A stretch of 64,000 bases of DNA from contig CM027377.1 in NCBI GenBank assembly GCA_015680905.1, forward strand, positions 62,951,501 through 63,015,500, given 5' to 3'. The position numbers and the translations under genes were made by a program. Origin of the DNA: Coptis chinensis (Eukaryota; Streptophyta; Magnoliopsida; Ranunculales; Ranunculaceae). Under the pieces are notes generated by a model. That model had not been told where the DNA came from, did not search any database, and worked only from the letters and a program-made list of their open reading frames with translations. This document shows, one piece after another, positions 48,201 to 59,518 of the stretch. The stretch's first letter is position 1, and every line of letters starts with the position of its first letter.

Positions 48201-48870
48201 CCAATGCTGTTTCTCTTTAAGACTTTTTGGTTTCTTATAAGTCTTATCTTTATCATTAGTCTTCTTGACTAATACTTTCTGTTTTTTAGGTAGTTTTACC
48301 TTTTCAATATTATCCTTTATATTTAAAGGTACTATAGACTTTATCGGAGGATGAACAAAAGAATGCGTTTGATCACATTCTAAAATTCCAATATAATTAT
48401 CTACCTGAGAAATAGATTTTACCCTCTTATTATCTATAGGAGTACATTTCTCAATAGTAATAGTCTGCTTTTCTACAGAAATTACTGGTTGAGGAATACT
48501 CTTTTCCTGTAACTGATTATTGCTTGCCTCCTTATTAGGTAAATTAATATCCTTATTAATTAAGGTATTATTATTATTATTATTAGATAGCTCAGTATTT
48601 AAATTAGCCTTAAGCCTAGCCTTTGGCTATTAAATAGTCAGTCATCTCTTTTCTCAGAGCTGCACGTTCAACTCTGCCATTCAGGATTTTATGATCCTGA
48701 TACTCAAGACAAACCCATTTTGCAAGAGTAGTTTGATTCCTTTGATGATAATCATAATAATCATTATAAGGTCGAATCATAGGTTTCAATTCTGTAGGAG
48801 TAAAATATTTACTCAACTCTTCATATTTTAATTTATAAAATTGATATGTTTCATAAGGTGTATAATCCAT
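48201..48870 (-). pseudogene. Coat-protein region of the pararetrovirus (fossil)
   Basis: Between movement protein and knuckle lies a degraded stretch. The part at 48616-48870 reads MDYTPYETYQFYKLKYEELS and QTTLAKWVCLEYQDHKILNG; the part closer to the knuckle is lysine- and asparagine-rich. Coat-protein identity is inferred from position. Confidence 0.55.
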
Positions 48871-49808
48871 TATAAAACAAAATCCATTTCTGACGCTGTG
48901 GGAGATTCCCTAGCTTTCTGTGTATAAATACCATGTGGTATTTGTTGATTAGAGATACGAATCTCTTCTACAGATTGATTATACTGAGCTATGGATTCAG
49001 TATCTAAAACTGAATGCCTAGAAGATTGTGGTATGGAGATCTTATAGGAGGATCTCGAAGACAAACTTCTACTAACAAAAGGTTTCTTAAAGTTCAATAT
49101 AACTTCACCTTCTGTTGATTGAATTATTTGATCTAAATCATTATTAATGATTGGCTGTGGTTGAACAGCATTTCTGCAGATCCATGAATCTGGAAATTGA
49201 ATCTCACTCCAAGGAATCATCCTGGGTGTTGCTACACTAGAAGTTAAAAGATTTGTGTCAATTAACACAGTCTTACATGGTGTAGTTTTATACCTTGCAT
49301 TTGGTGTTAGAGTTTGTAACACCTTATAGTGAATTCTGTAAGTGATTCCAATCACCTCAGATCCAGGTAAAAAGTTATAACCTTTAGCCTGAATTTGTAA
49401 TGATAAAGAATCATAAAGATTTCTATCTGATAAAGATAAACTTAAATTAGGATAGACATCAAAATAGACTGGTCCATGACAAAGACTAGTCTCTACATCT
49501 CCCATGAGCGACGGTAAATAGTCGAGACATCTAGCATCTCTGAGAGTTGCTTGAATACAAGCATTCATACCCAAAAGGGTCAAAGGTCTGAAAGCAACCT
49601 GTATTAATCCTATATGAATAAATTTATAATTTTTCACATAAGGATATAAATCCCAAGGACATAAAAGATGCAAATTATTACTCATGCAATGTAAACTAAT
49701 AGTTTGTTCCATAGTTTTTACTGCAATTTTGCTGGTCAATTTTTCCATCCAGCTACCATATTTATATATGGTCTTGGGATCCATATTAGGAATCGTCCAT
49801 TTATTCAT
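48870..49808 (-). pseudogene. Viral movement protein region (fossil)
   Basis: A 312-residue frame from ATG at 49808 carries the 30K-superfamily movement-protein core: IHIGLIQVAFRPLTLLGMNA, the conserved LRDARC-type D, SLMGDVETSLCHGPVYFDVY, PNLSLSLSD, and the later GYNFLPGSEVIGITYRIHYK. Such proteins open plasmodesmata for viral spread. This is the best single proof that the block is viral. It is the longest frame of the fossil. Confidence 0.9.
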
Positions 49809-50454
49809 CTTGTCATGTGTGTCGAGATCATACTCGATTAATTCTATGTTCTTAATTGAACTTAGATATCTTTATTTGATGACTGTGCCATGGGTGTTGA
49901 GGTGTTAGTGCAAAACAGGTAGAGTATAATGAATTATAACTATACCAAACAGTATTAAAACTATTCATGATGCAATTGTTGATACATCGTCTTCTTCTCC
50001 AAATATTATAAACAGTACAATCAAAATCAAGTCTTTAATGCTTATATTAAGTAAAACCACATCTGTCACAGCCTTACGAGTGCAAACGGCCTAAACCCAT
50101 ATCCTGCTAAACGGCACTGCATAATCCCTATGCGACTTGGGTGACGTCCCAGAGTTACCAATATAATCGCAAAGAAACAACAATGACCTATTGCTTATAC
50201 AAATAGTCTTATATCAACAAGAATGAAATTAAGTGATCCTAACTTCATCTCTAATAAGATACTATTCATAATACTGGAAAGGAAGAGTCAACAGTATTTT
50301 AGGATCCAAGCGGACATTCTTGTGGTCGGAAAACCAACCTTTTAGCAAGTAGTACTTAAGAGTAACCCTACATCTTTTTAGGAAATAAAATAATTAAATA
50401 TAATTGTAAGACATTTCCTCACCGTTATGCACTAACCTCAAATTAAGCTGCCAT
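49809..50454 (-). promoter_or_regulatory. Pararetroviral leader
   Basis: About 650 bases between the primer site and the movement-protein start have no long frame, as in the long leaders of Caulimoviridae. No clear large stem could be confirmed by eye. Confidence 0.5.
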
Positions 50455-50467
50455 GGCTCTGATACCA
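50455..50467 (-). promoter_or_regulatory. tRNA-Met primer-binding site of the pararetrovirus
   Basis: On the minus strand TGGTATCAGAGCC, complementary to the 3' end of plant initiator tRNA-Met, lies upstream of the movement-protein region. This is the conserved first-strand primer site of Caulimoviridae and the conventional start of the circular map. Confidence 0.85.
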
Positions 50468-50602
50468 AATAAAAAAGAGAGAGATCAGGTAAAACACCAG
50501 ATTAATGCGGAAGAAGATCAGTCAGCAACAAGAACACTTGATTAAACTGAACTTTTATTTATATTGATGGAAGTTTATATCCTTCAGATGGTTGGAGCTC
50601 CG
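50468..50602 (-). promoter_or_regulatory. Promoter/terminal region of the pararetrovirus
   Basis: Upstream of the primer site the minus strand holds GGATATAAACTTCC (TATA-like) and AATATAAATAAAAG (possible TATA or polyadenylation signal). The Athila-like element is inserted immediately upstream. Function is inferred from motif and position. Confidence 0.4.
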
Positions 50603-52456
50603 TGATAAACGTAAAAATGATAGTTTTACCTACAAAATGAACGATAAAACTCAAAACGTAAGTAAAACTAAACGAGATTACGTGACTACTTTATCAAAGA
50701 TTGTTCTACTCTCTATCTATTGAACAGATATAGTGGAGTAGGAAATTCGTTCCACTCCTAGTTCTTTCACATAGTAATGTTCTCTAAGTATAAATAATCT
50801 TAACTAACCGTCCAATGAGAGATTTACGAATTATAAACTATGATGCAACTACCCACAAGATACGACTAATTAACTACTGAATGCTACGTTGATTCTATGA
50901 TAAGGAATTAGGAGGGATTGATTCCACCTTAACTCAACTTAACTTACTAACGACGAATCGTCGTAATCTGAATTGAACTGCTACGCAAAACAATTGGTTC
51001 TTCCTAATCCCTAATTACACATGGCACTTCTACCAATTCGTAACTAGCATGTGAATGATTAACCCCATTCTCATGGTGAATTAATCGTTTCTAGAGTGGA
51101 ATAGAAATTACGACGACTCTATGATAATCGGAATCAAGCTTTCATCAAGGCTTCTCAACCCACTCTAATGGAGGTTTAGCCAAGAATCATTCCGCAATCA
51201 TTTCCATAAGAATCTATTAACTACTGAATGCTGCGTTGATTCTATGATAAGGAATTAGGGGGGATTGATTCCACCTTAACTCAACTTAACTTACTAACGA
51301 CGACTTGTCGTAATCCGAATTGAACTAATACGCAGAACAATTGGTTCTTCCTAATCCCTAATTACACATGGCACTTCTACCAATTCATAACTAGCATGTG
51401 AACGATTAAACCCATTCTCATGGTGAATTAATCGTTTCTAGAGTGGAATAGAAATTACGACGACTCTACGATAATCGGAATCAAGCTTTCATCAAGGCTT
51501 CTCAACCCCCTCTAATGGAGGTTTAGCCGAGAATCATTCTGCAATCATTTCCATAAGAATCTAAACTAAACATAATATCAAGATTCTAACTTTACTAAGT
51601 TATCTAAACAATAATTGAAATCTAATTAATAATTAATAAATTATATCAACAAGAAATTAAACTAGATCTATAAATGTAATGACATAAAACGAATTGAATA
51701 ATAATAAACTATTTATTTAATCTAATCAAATGAATAACAATATTTTAAAGGTTTAATCTAAAACAAGGAATGAAAATGAAACTAAACTTAATTAAAAACC
51801 ATTAAAACTAGATCTAGAAGCTATTCTAATCTAACCCTAGCACCCTTACAAGGAACTAGTTTTCTAAATATCACTAGATAGCTTAAGAACTAAACTTTTC
51901 TTTGTTTTTATATGTTTCAGATCCAAAATCGTGCATGGGCTTGGAGCCATGTTTTGGGCCAGAGAATCAGGCCCAAAACCTAATTCTTTCAGTCCAAAAA
52001 GGCCTCTTCAGCTGGAGTTGGCTTTGACAAACTTTTCGTCCACTTCCACTCCTATGATTGGGTCAAGTCTTAGACCATTGGAAAGCTCTTTCCGAGCCGG
52101 TCGTTTTGACTTAAGGTAGGCCCAATTCCAAGGTATGAGTCCAAAGATATGGTCTTCAGAAGTTCTGGTGACTTTGTGCACTATTTCTGCCCGCGTGGAC
52201 TTTGACTTTTCATCTTTTGACCGGGCTTTACAGAGGCTTTGTCCTCTTGAAAATTGGCCTTTAATCACAGAACTCCTTAGCAACCGACCTTTGCTCCTTT
52301 ATCTCGTTAAAATGGCACATTTCTGCACATAATGGACTTTGAAGCCTAAAATGCATAAAAACACGTAATCAGTATTAACTCTTACTTATTATTCACATAA
52401 TTGGTCTAAAAGTACGATTGTTAAGGGGTTAAAACTACAGTTTTGGGCTCTTATCA
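50603..52456 (-). repeat. 3' LTR of the minus-strand Athila-like element
   Basis: On the + strand it begins TGATAAACGTAAAAATG and ends GGGCTCTTATCA; 1854 bases. It contains two tandem copies of a ~345-base unit (about 50871-51215 and 51216-51560) starting near TTAACTACTGAATGCT. Confidence 0.93.
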
Positions 52457-52470
52457 AACCACCCCCAAAC
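52457..52470 (-). promoter_or_regulatory. Polypurine tract of the minus-strand Athila-like element
   Basis: On the minus strand GTTTGGGGGTGGTT directly precedes the LTR start TGATAAGAGCCC, the plus-strand primer position. Confidence 0.88.
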
Positions 52471-54239
52471 AACATTTTGCTTGTCCTCAAGCAAATATGA
52501 GAAATTAGAATAAGTGACCAAAAATGGAGTTCTAACTAATCTCGTTTACGAAAGTACGCGATTGCATTGACCATATGCAACAAGGCCTTAAACCACTAGG
52601 AATTCCCTAGTGGACAAGTTGTAGCCCCGTGAGAGTTTTCCAGTGAAGGTACTCACAAACTTCATCTATACTACAACGACTAAGAAATAAAACTATTGTT
52701 TCCTTATTCATGCTCTAAATTAACTATACATCTCACTAGCAATGAATATAGAATAATCAAGTCGAAACCTAAGTTAATATATGCCTAATAATTGATCATC
52801 TACAAATAAACATATATACAATGAGTAATACTATGAAATGCATTAACAGGTCCGTTTCTGAAACTTAGAATAGCGTCCTTAAGTAGGTTCTCACAATAAT
52901 AGCCAAGATACAACACTCTGATTTTTCCACTCAAGTTTCGCTACTCCAGTGCACAGTGGACACACTTTACCTTACAATCTCAATGACAAACAAGGAAGCC
53001 GAAGTTGATCAAACACATCTGCCACTTACTATCACACTAACATATTCCTAATTGAGCTAGAGGTCTTTATTTGGTGTTGCGGGGATTAGGAGATGGTTTC
53101 AGAAGGAAGGAAATGGATATTCAAAAGGACAAGTCTGAGATAATAGAGTCTTCATATTATGTAACTTAGAGAAAACCTTGTTATTTCCTTTTGCTTCTAT
53201 ACTTTGTTTCCATCCTTAGCCATATTTTTCTTTTTCTTTTCTTTGGCTTTTGACTCCCTTTTATTCTATTTTTGGAGTTTTTATTTATTTCTATTTTTCT
53301 TTTTCTTTTCCTTGGATGGAAACTTCTTTTCTTTTTCTGAAGCAACTAACTAATTTTTGTTTACACAGGTTTTTCTCTTCTTCTTTCTTTACTCATTCTA
53401 TTCTCAGACTTATTCTAGATTGGGTAAGTTGAATTTTTTTTATTTTATTTTGTTTTTGTAATAGGGTAAAGGAATTGTGGTTTATGGAAGGCTAAAGAAA
53501 GGCTCAGAGGGGCAACTAGCATTTAATAATTCATAGGTTTGAATTTCTGGCTATATCGATCCAAAGAGGGCCTAAATTCTCGCTTAGGATATGGCATAGT
53601 GATCAAGCAAGTGGACGTGTGATTTCTCTATCCGGATTTTACTTCTCCGTTGTATCATTTCTCAAATGTTTCGCTTATATAAGGCTTTAGGCTATATTCT
53701 CACAGGATTTGTAGAATAAGTACTCTAGCCTAGATTTCATAAACTTACTGCTAACAATCATAGATACTCATGTAATATATTTATAGATAGATGCAAAGAT
53801 TATTACCTACATATTAACCTAAGTTTCTAACAATTATTCTAATGCAACACTACATGAGACTTCTAGATTATTAAGAGCATAGAGAAAGAACAATACCGAT
53901 ATTCCTAAGTGTATAGCATAAACTTTTTTTTTTTTTTTTATATTTTTGAATTTTTTTTTTTTAAATTTTACTAGAAAACAAGTGCATATTATACATATCT
54001 ATATCCTAACAGATGCCTTAATTACACGTGTTTCTATGCCCACCCCCAAACAAGAAATATTCTTTGTCCTCAAAGCATTTAATTAAATAGGGTAGGAAAA
54101 ATACCATGGAAATGCGTAAAATTCTGGAACATCTGCAAAAATGGATGCAACTCTATAAGAGTTCCACCCATTATGGGGTTAACAGAATAAAATTGCTTGG
54201 GACATAAGCAGACACTAACTGGAATTAAAAACTAACCTT
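52471..54239 (-). mobile_element. 3' spacer of the minus-strand Athila-like element
   Basis: Non-coding DNA corresponding to 37401-39242 of the other copy. It contains a T-rich tract (53925-53965) and CT/TTTCTT-rich DNA (53225-53450). Frames here, such as 53250-53432, are low-complexity. Confidence 0.75.
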
Positions 54240-55139
54240 ATCTCTCGCTTTTATTCTTCATCCTCCTCATCCTCTTCTTCTATAAAGAAGTGAGGTTCCT
54301 TCGCGTCCTGCCATGCCATGATAATTTGCCAGGCTTTCTGCCATTTATCATCTATTATTGCTAACCTATTAAGTGCCACTTGGTCTGACGGGGTGTAGGG
54401 TGCAACCTGATGAGGTTGTATCCTCCACCCTTGCCAAGTCATTGCACAGAAAGATCGAATAATACTATTGGTGGGTCGTGCGATTAATCGCGATCGTAAT
54501 CCAATCCGTGAAACGTGTACAAAAAACAGGAAAGAAACATAGCATAATACGGGAAATTAGAACAGGCATAAGAAGGTACTTATGCCTCATGCTATGGGCT
54601 TGAGCTAAACTAAACATCAAGGTTCTGGGAAGGTCATGGCACACACGTCCCGTGGCTAAAGCAAGGAAGACGCTGCAAGTGGCATCATTCACAGAAGAAA
54701 AACGACATTCCCCTAAAATATTTAGCATGATCCAAAACATAACAGTTCCTATATTCATGGACAGGCTACCAAAGGCGACGTTATATTCCCCTTGGTCCTC
54801 AATACGAAAAATGCCTGCCCCATACGACTCATGCAAAAACTCATAAGTGTAGACATGCATATTATCTACCCAATAGCACCATGGGTCTTGTATTTCAGCG
54901 GGCATAGCAAGTCCAAGAACAAATGCTAGCAAGAACCTGGTAATTTCCATTGGTTCATCATTAATGTTGATGGAGAACCCTTGTTCTCCATCCGGTCTCT
55001 CAAAGAAAATACAATTATCATAAAAATAAGACGCAAGTGCTGGAGAATAAAGTTCATCAGGTCTTACCATAAGCGGTTCCCAGCCTACGTATGTGATCAC
55101 TTCGCGAAACCAAGCACTATAAGTAGTGCTTTGGAACAA
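54240..55139 (-). pseudogene. Env-position region B (fossil)
   Basis: A 224-residue frame begins at 55139 and includes AWFREVITYVGWEPLMV, YSPALASYFYDNCIFFERPD, WVDNMHVYTYEFLHESYGAG and AQAHSMRHKYLLMPVLI, followed by an acidic tail region near 54251 (EEEDEEDEE). This is the putative plant transposon protein family. No transmembrane anchor or signal peptide is evident, so envelope function is not supported. Better preserved than the plus-strand copy. Confidence 0.7.
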
Positions 55140-55969
55140 ATCTTCAAAGACTGTTCGGTATTATTGTAGGAGATGTCATCTCAAAACGACCCTCTGAACA
55201 ACCGCAATCGATCCGGGAACAACCCACGTAAAACTGGAAATTTATGGTCTACGGGTCGGTGGTACAAAAGCGCCAAATTTAGGCTCAAGTGCGCCTCGGT
55301 GCTTTTGGATTTACAGTGTTTTAAGCGTAAGCGCTCCTCTTTGGCGCAGGTGTGCCGATGTAAAATTTCGACAATGGCTTAGGGCACAAAAAGCCCGAGG
55401 TGCTGATTTGTGAAAATGGTGAAGAACGACGGGAAATGTGGGAGTGAAAGGTGAGAGATGGAAGTTAGGTGTAGTATGGGTTGTGAGTGTAGAATGAATG
55501 AAGTTTTTATAGGTTTTAAGTTGTTAAAATGAATCGGGAAGTTGCCAAAAAGCTTTTACGGCAATTTTCGGAAATACTAAAATTTTCAAACCCGAAACGG
55601 AAACAACTCATATTCTTGATTCTAAAACAACCCTAGTATCTTTTAGGTTGAATTTAGGATAAAACTACCTAACATATCGAGATTTCATCCTAACCAATAT
55701 TTATTCATAGATATGCCCAGATCGGCAATATTCTCACCCTAACTCCGAAATAACTTCTAAAAATGAGGGTCATATAAAAATCATGCTGGAATAGATAATA
55801 CCACCCCCTAAACAATTTGGGAAGGTGGGATCAAAATTAAACAACCACGCACAATGAAAATAACCGCATTATATTAAATTTTTCATTCAAAGTACATTTC
55901 ACTACAAAATTCAAATTACCGAATTAAAACTTACATTAAAATAACTAACAATAATAAAACTACAAATAA
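55140..55969 (-). mobile_element. Spacer with GC-rich GCGCAGGTG island
   Basis: Non-coding. The part at 55250-55360 repeats GTGCGCC/GCGCAGGTGTGCC motifs shared with 36260-36390 and 61755-61915; the rest is AT-rich. Confidence 0.6.
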
Positions 55970-57130
55970 AAATCATCAAGCTATACTATCCCTAAACACG
56001 TCGGTACTGGTAGCGGAGGGCACACGCTCAGGAGATGGCTCCTGAGCTCCCGATAGGCCAGCTCCATTCGTCTTTCGGCGACGACACTCGTGCCTCGATG
56101 ATGTATCCTCAGAAGGAGAATCCCCGTTAGGTGGAAAGCGTGCAAGCATATCGACTCGGAACTGGCGCTGAGATTCCAGCTCAGCCCTCATCTGTTCCCA
56201 CCGCTCATCCTCTCACTGGGTACGAATCTCGAAGTTATGGTGCATGGTAGCCTGTCGAGTCCGGAGGTCTTCGCAGATAGTATTGAGTGATCGCATGACA
56301 CGATGAATCACAGCCATGCGTTCTGCATCTGACCAACACCTCTCCAAGGCATCAGCATCAAAACATGTCAAGTCCTCCTCATCCTCCGAGTCATTCTCAT
56401 TTCCGACGTCCTCCTCATCAACTACCCTATCCTCAGGCAACCTCCAAACTTGTTGGATACACTCCTTATAAATCCGAGGATTTCGGTGTAGGGTGAGGCA
56501 AATCCTATCAGACGTCGGAGTCGCTCTCAACTTCAGCATGATCTTGGTTATCAAAATAGGGAGAGGTGCAATAGACTTCCCCACTCCCCTAATCATGTTA
56601 AGGAAAAACTCCAAGATACAGAACTCATACTTCTGCTCCTAGAGTATCCATAGAATGTGAAGGCAGTTCAGACCGATGTCGCTGACCTTCTCCTTCCCTA
56701 TGACATTCCTACCAATCCACTGAGCTGCAGCCAGCTGGTTGGTTTTGAGGGATGCCTAGCGAACACAATGCGAGCTCACATTGTAGTTCCCTTTGGTAAC
56801 AGTCGCGTGCATCAAAGGCTCTACCCCAAAGATATTGGGACTCCCCGAACGCAGCATCAAAATGGATTCTAGGCGAATGCCTAGAATCTCAACCAACAAC
56901 CCAAAGAGCTTACTTCCTTCCTCTTCTTTGCCACCATAACAAAAATTCTATTCCCCTCCAACTCCCTCGTGTTGTAAAACCGTCGGACTAACTCTTCGTG
57001 GTAAAAGGCGTCGGTCGAGTACCACAAGCTACTCTAATCTCTACCAACCATTTCGTCACCGTAAAACGGCGCAAAGTGGTCGCCAGTAAATGCTTGCTCT
57101 GGCAAAATCCGGCGTTGTTGAGCCATTGGA
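55970..57130 (-). pseudogene. Env-position region A (fossil)
   Basis: It corresponds to 34419-35690 of the plus-strand copy. Frames include a 133-residue piece at 56213-56614 (GVGKSIAPLPILITKIMLKL, a strongly acidic EDEEDLTCFDADALERCW stretch, then a helical end) and a shorter piece at 55976-56191. Function unknown. Broken. Confidence 0.6.
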
Positions 57131-57926
57131 AGTTTTGATAAGGTTAGGGGGTTTGAATAAGGTAGGGGGAAGCAATGAGGGACAACCTCACTAAAAAAAC
57201 GATGGTGGTGGTGGTGTGGTGGCGCGGCAGCTCCAAGATTTGGATTTTTTAGTGGTTTTTGGTTTTGTAAATTGATGGAGGTGGTGGTGGGACGGTTTTG
57301 AGAAGATTTGGAGTGGGTTTAAATGTTTGGCGTGGGTGTAGGTAGTTTTCTTTGTAATTTTAATTTTTGGTTTAGGGTTTGAAGCTTGTTTGCTTGTTAA
57401 TGGCGGCGGTGAAGATGAAAACTCACGACTGTTGGTGGAAACATAGGGCGGCAGTGCGCTTGCGGGTCTTGAAGTTGGGCCCCAAGCCCAATTCGAATTT
57501 TTCGAATTTTTGTCGATTTTTAGCGCGACTTCAAACTAACATTGCCGCTTCGTTATCGGTCCGACTTTTGCGAATGAGATATGGAAATGATCAGGAGAGA
57601 ATTTCCAATCCAATGATCTATAAAACACTCTATTCCGACAGTGGATGACATATAAGATAGTGGAAAATGCCTCGAAGTACGTGCATGACGTAAGTTATGC
57701 GAACGAATGAACTATAAATTCATAGATTATGTCAACCCGAATCGGAATACAATTAAACGGCCTAAGCAACTCTAATGGGACATAAAACATTCTAGGACGG
57801 AAACACGAACACCCCACCCCCAAACAAATTTTTTACAACAGAGTTTAGAAAAAAAAAATTTTTTTTTTAAAAAGTGGGTCTTTTAAAGTCAGATTCCCGA
57901 GACTTCCTAGATTACTATGTTTATTA

Positions 57927-57970
<44 letters not shown>

Positions 57971-58265
57971 TATACATATATATATATATATATATATTTT
58001 ATAAATACGGATTAATATATAGAAAAACAATAAGCAATAAGGACATAATTCACCCCATAGAGAAACATGACTCAAAACCGAAAAACATGCATGAGTTTAA
58101 AACGTGAATTATGTTAAACATGGACTTAGGATCCGTACTTACAGCCACACACTCCATAGGGAGGGCCCGTTACCTTAATGGTGCACTCACCAATATCTGG
58201 AAATGAAAGGGAATGCACCAAACACAAAAATTGAGTCGTTTATAGTCAGATACTCGAGACTTTAT
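57131..58265 (-). mobile_element. Spacer of the minus-strand Athila-like element, with empty CACTA target
   Basis: Non-coding DNA that includes a CACCACC/GGTGGTGGTG-rich patch (57200-57290), a TA microsatellite (57931-57998) and, at 58057-58059, the TAT that in the other copy is the CACTA insertion site. The + strand frame at 57379-57648 shows no known domain. RT, RNase H and integrase would be expected just right of here and are not present. Confidence 0.8.
57931..57998. repeat. TA microsatellite
   Basis: Nearly pure TA with one ATAAATAATATAC interruption. It lies in the Athila-like spacer. Confidence 0.95.
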
Positions 58266-59375
58266 CTAAATATATGTATGAACATGCAGTTTATCATATA
58301 TCAACAACCGAAATAGTTGTGGATCATTCCATAAATAAATATCACAAAAAACATACCCAAACACAATCAAGCACCAAGATTTCCTATGACGCAACCTAGT
58401 GAAATGAAAGCGAAGTCGGATAAACCTATAACGTAACCTAGCATGCACCTTCTTTTTCATCTTTGAACGAGTGGGTGTCCTAGTGAATAAGTGTGGAAAA
58501 GTGAATGGTTGTTGAAGATATGGTGGATATGGATAAGTTGTAGAAGGAAAGCATGGAAAAAATGAGGATATGGGTTTAGCACAAAACTCATTCATGGTGT
58601 AAGTAGGGACTGTCTCAATTCTGAAAATGAAGGTGTCAAATGGTTTGTCCTTCTGAAGTATTTGTTTGCTAGGAGGATTTAAAAAATTATGAAGCACAGG
58701 AGAAACAAAAGGATCGAGTGCAAACTCGAGATTCCTTTGAAAGGGTGGAAGGAGGGGAGTCGAGGCGGATGTTGTGCAAAGTAGTTCTTGATAGGGTGAC
58801 TCATCACCTGCTCTAAGAAACTCATCGAATTCCGCATCTAGCTTGGTCATATCCACCTTACTATGGTATTCCTCTATATCTTTGAGAAAGTCATCTATCT
58901 CGTCCTCATCTATAATATGTGTATCGACTAGTGTAGGGATGAAAACGTTGGAGTCTGAACCTTCAAAGGAAAGAAATTTGGGCATTTGATTATCAGGGAA
59001 GGTGTTGTTGAAATAATCTTGAGCGAAGCTCTCGATCATGCTAACCTCTCCATCCATAGACGAATCGGGTAACTATGTCTTTGGTTTAAACACATTTACT
59101 TCAACAGAAAGATGACCAAAAGACATAGAGATCGAACCATCGCGGCAATTTATGAGCGTATTGGCGGTTGCCAGGAAAGGACGCCCTAAGATGATCGGGA
59201 CAAAGTCGTTAGCGACTTTTGTATCGAGGATGACGAAATCAGCCAGATAGTAGAAATCCTGAACCTTTACCAGGACGGTTTCAACCACACCCTTAGGATA
59301 CTTAATAAACCGATCAGCTAATTGCAACTTTATTTTAGTGGGTTGCATCTCCTCTAGACCTATTTGTCTATACAA
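58266..59375 (-). pseudogene. Protease region and linker of the Athila-like element (fossil)
   Basis: The protease part (59375-59073) reads FYYLADFVILDTKVANDFVP, LGRPFLATANTLINCRDGS and SMSFGHLSVEVNVFKP, nearly the same as the plus-strand copy. The linker (59057-58266) is acidic, then Pro/Phe-rich (PSTTYPYPPYLQQPFTFPHL). It ends at the junction where RT would begin. Confidence 0.82.
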
Positions 59376-59518
59376 ATAAAACGGGAGTAAGTTAACACTA
59401 GCCCCCAGGTCTAATAACGCTGGTCGTCAGATATAGAATCTCCTAAGGTGCATTATACAGTAGGACGACCAGGGTCCTTGTACTTAACAATTCCGTTATG
59501 TTCAGATAGAGTTGGGAA

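Larger units (their letters stand above)
44640..50602 (-). mobile_element. Endogenous pararetrovirus (Caulimoviridae), decayed
   Basis: On the minus strand the order is primer site, leader, movement protein, coat-protein region with CCHC knuckle, aspartic protease, reverse transcriptase, RNase H, unknown downstream region. A movement protein together with a YIDD-type RT and the absence of integrase and LTRs define a caulimovirid and exclude an LTR retrotransposon. The gene order is that of the petuvirus/florendovirus side of the family; I cannot place the genus from memory. The copy is nearly complete in content but broken, with roughly half a dozen or more interruptions, so it is an old fossil. 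The Athila-like element at 50603 inserted into its promoter-side end later. Confidence 0.88.

Noticed and set aside
44640-50602. Pararetrovirus block as an LTR retrotransposon
   Set aside because: It has a movement-protein region, a tRNA-Met site without flanking LTRs of its own, and no integrase.
54465-55139. Env-position region B as a true viral envelope
   Set aside because: No signal peptide, fusion segment or membrane anchor is evident; it matches a plant transposon-associated family of unknown function.
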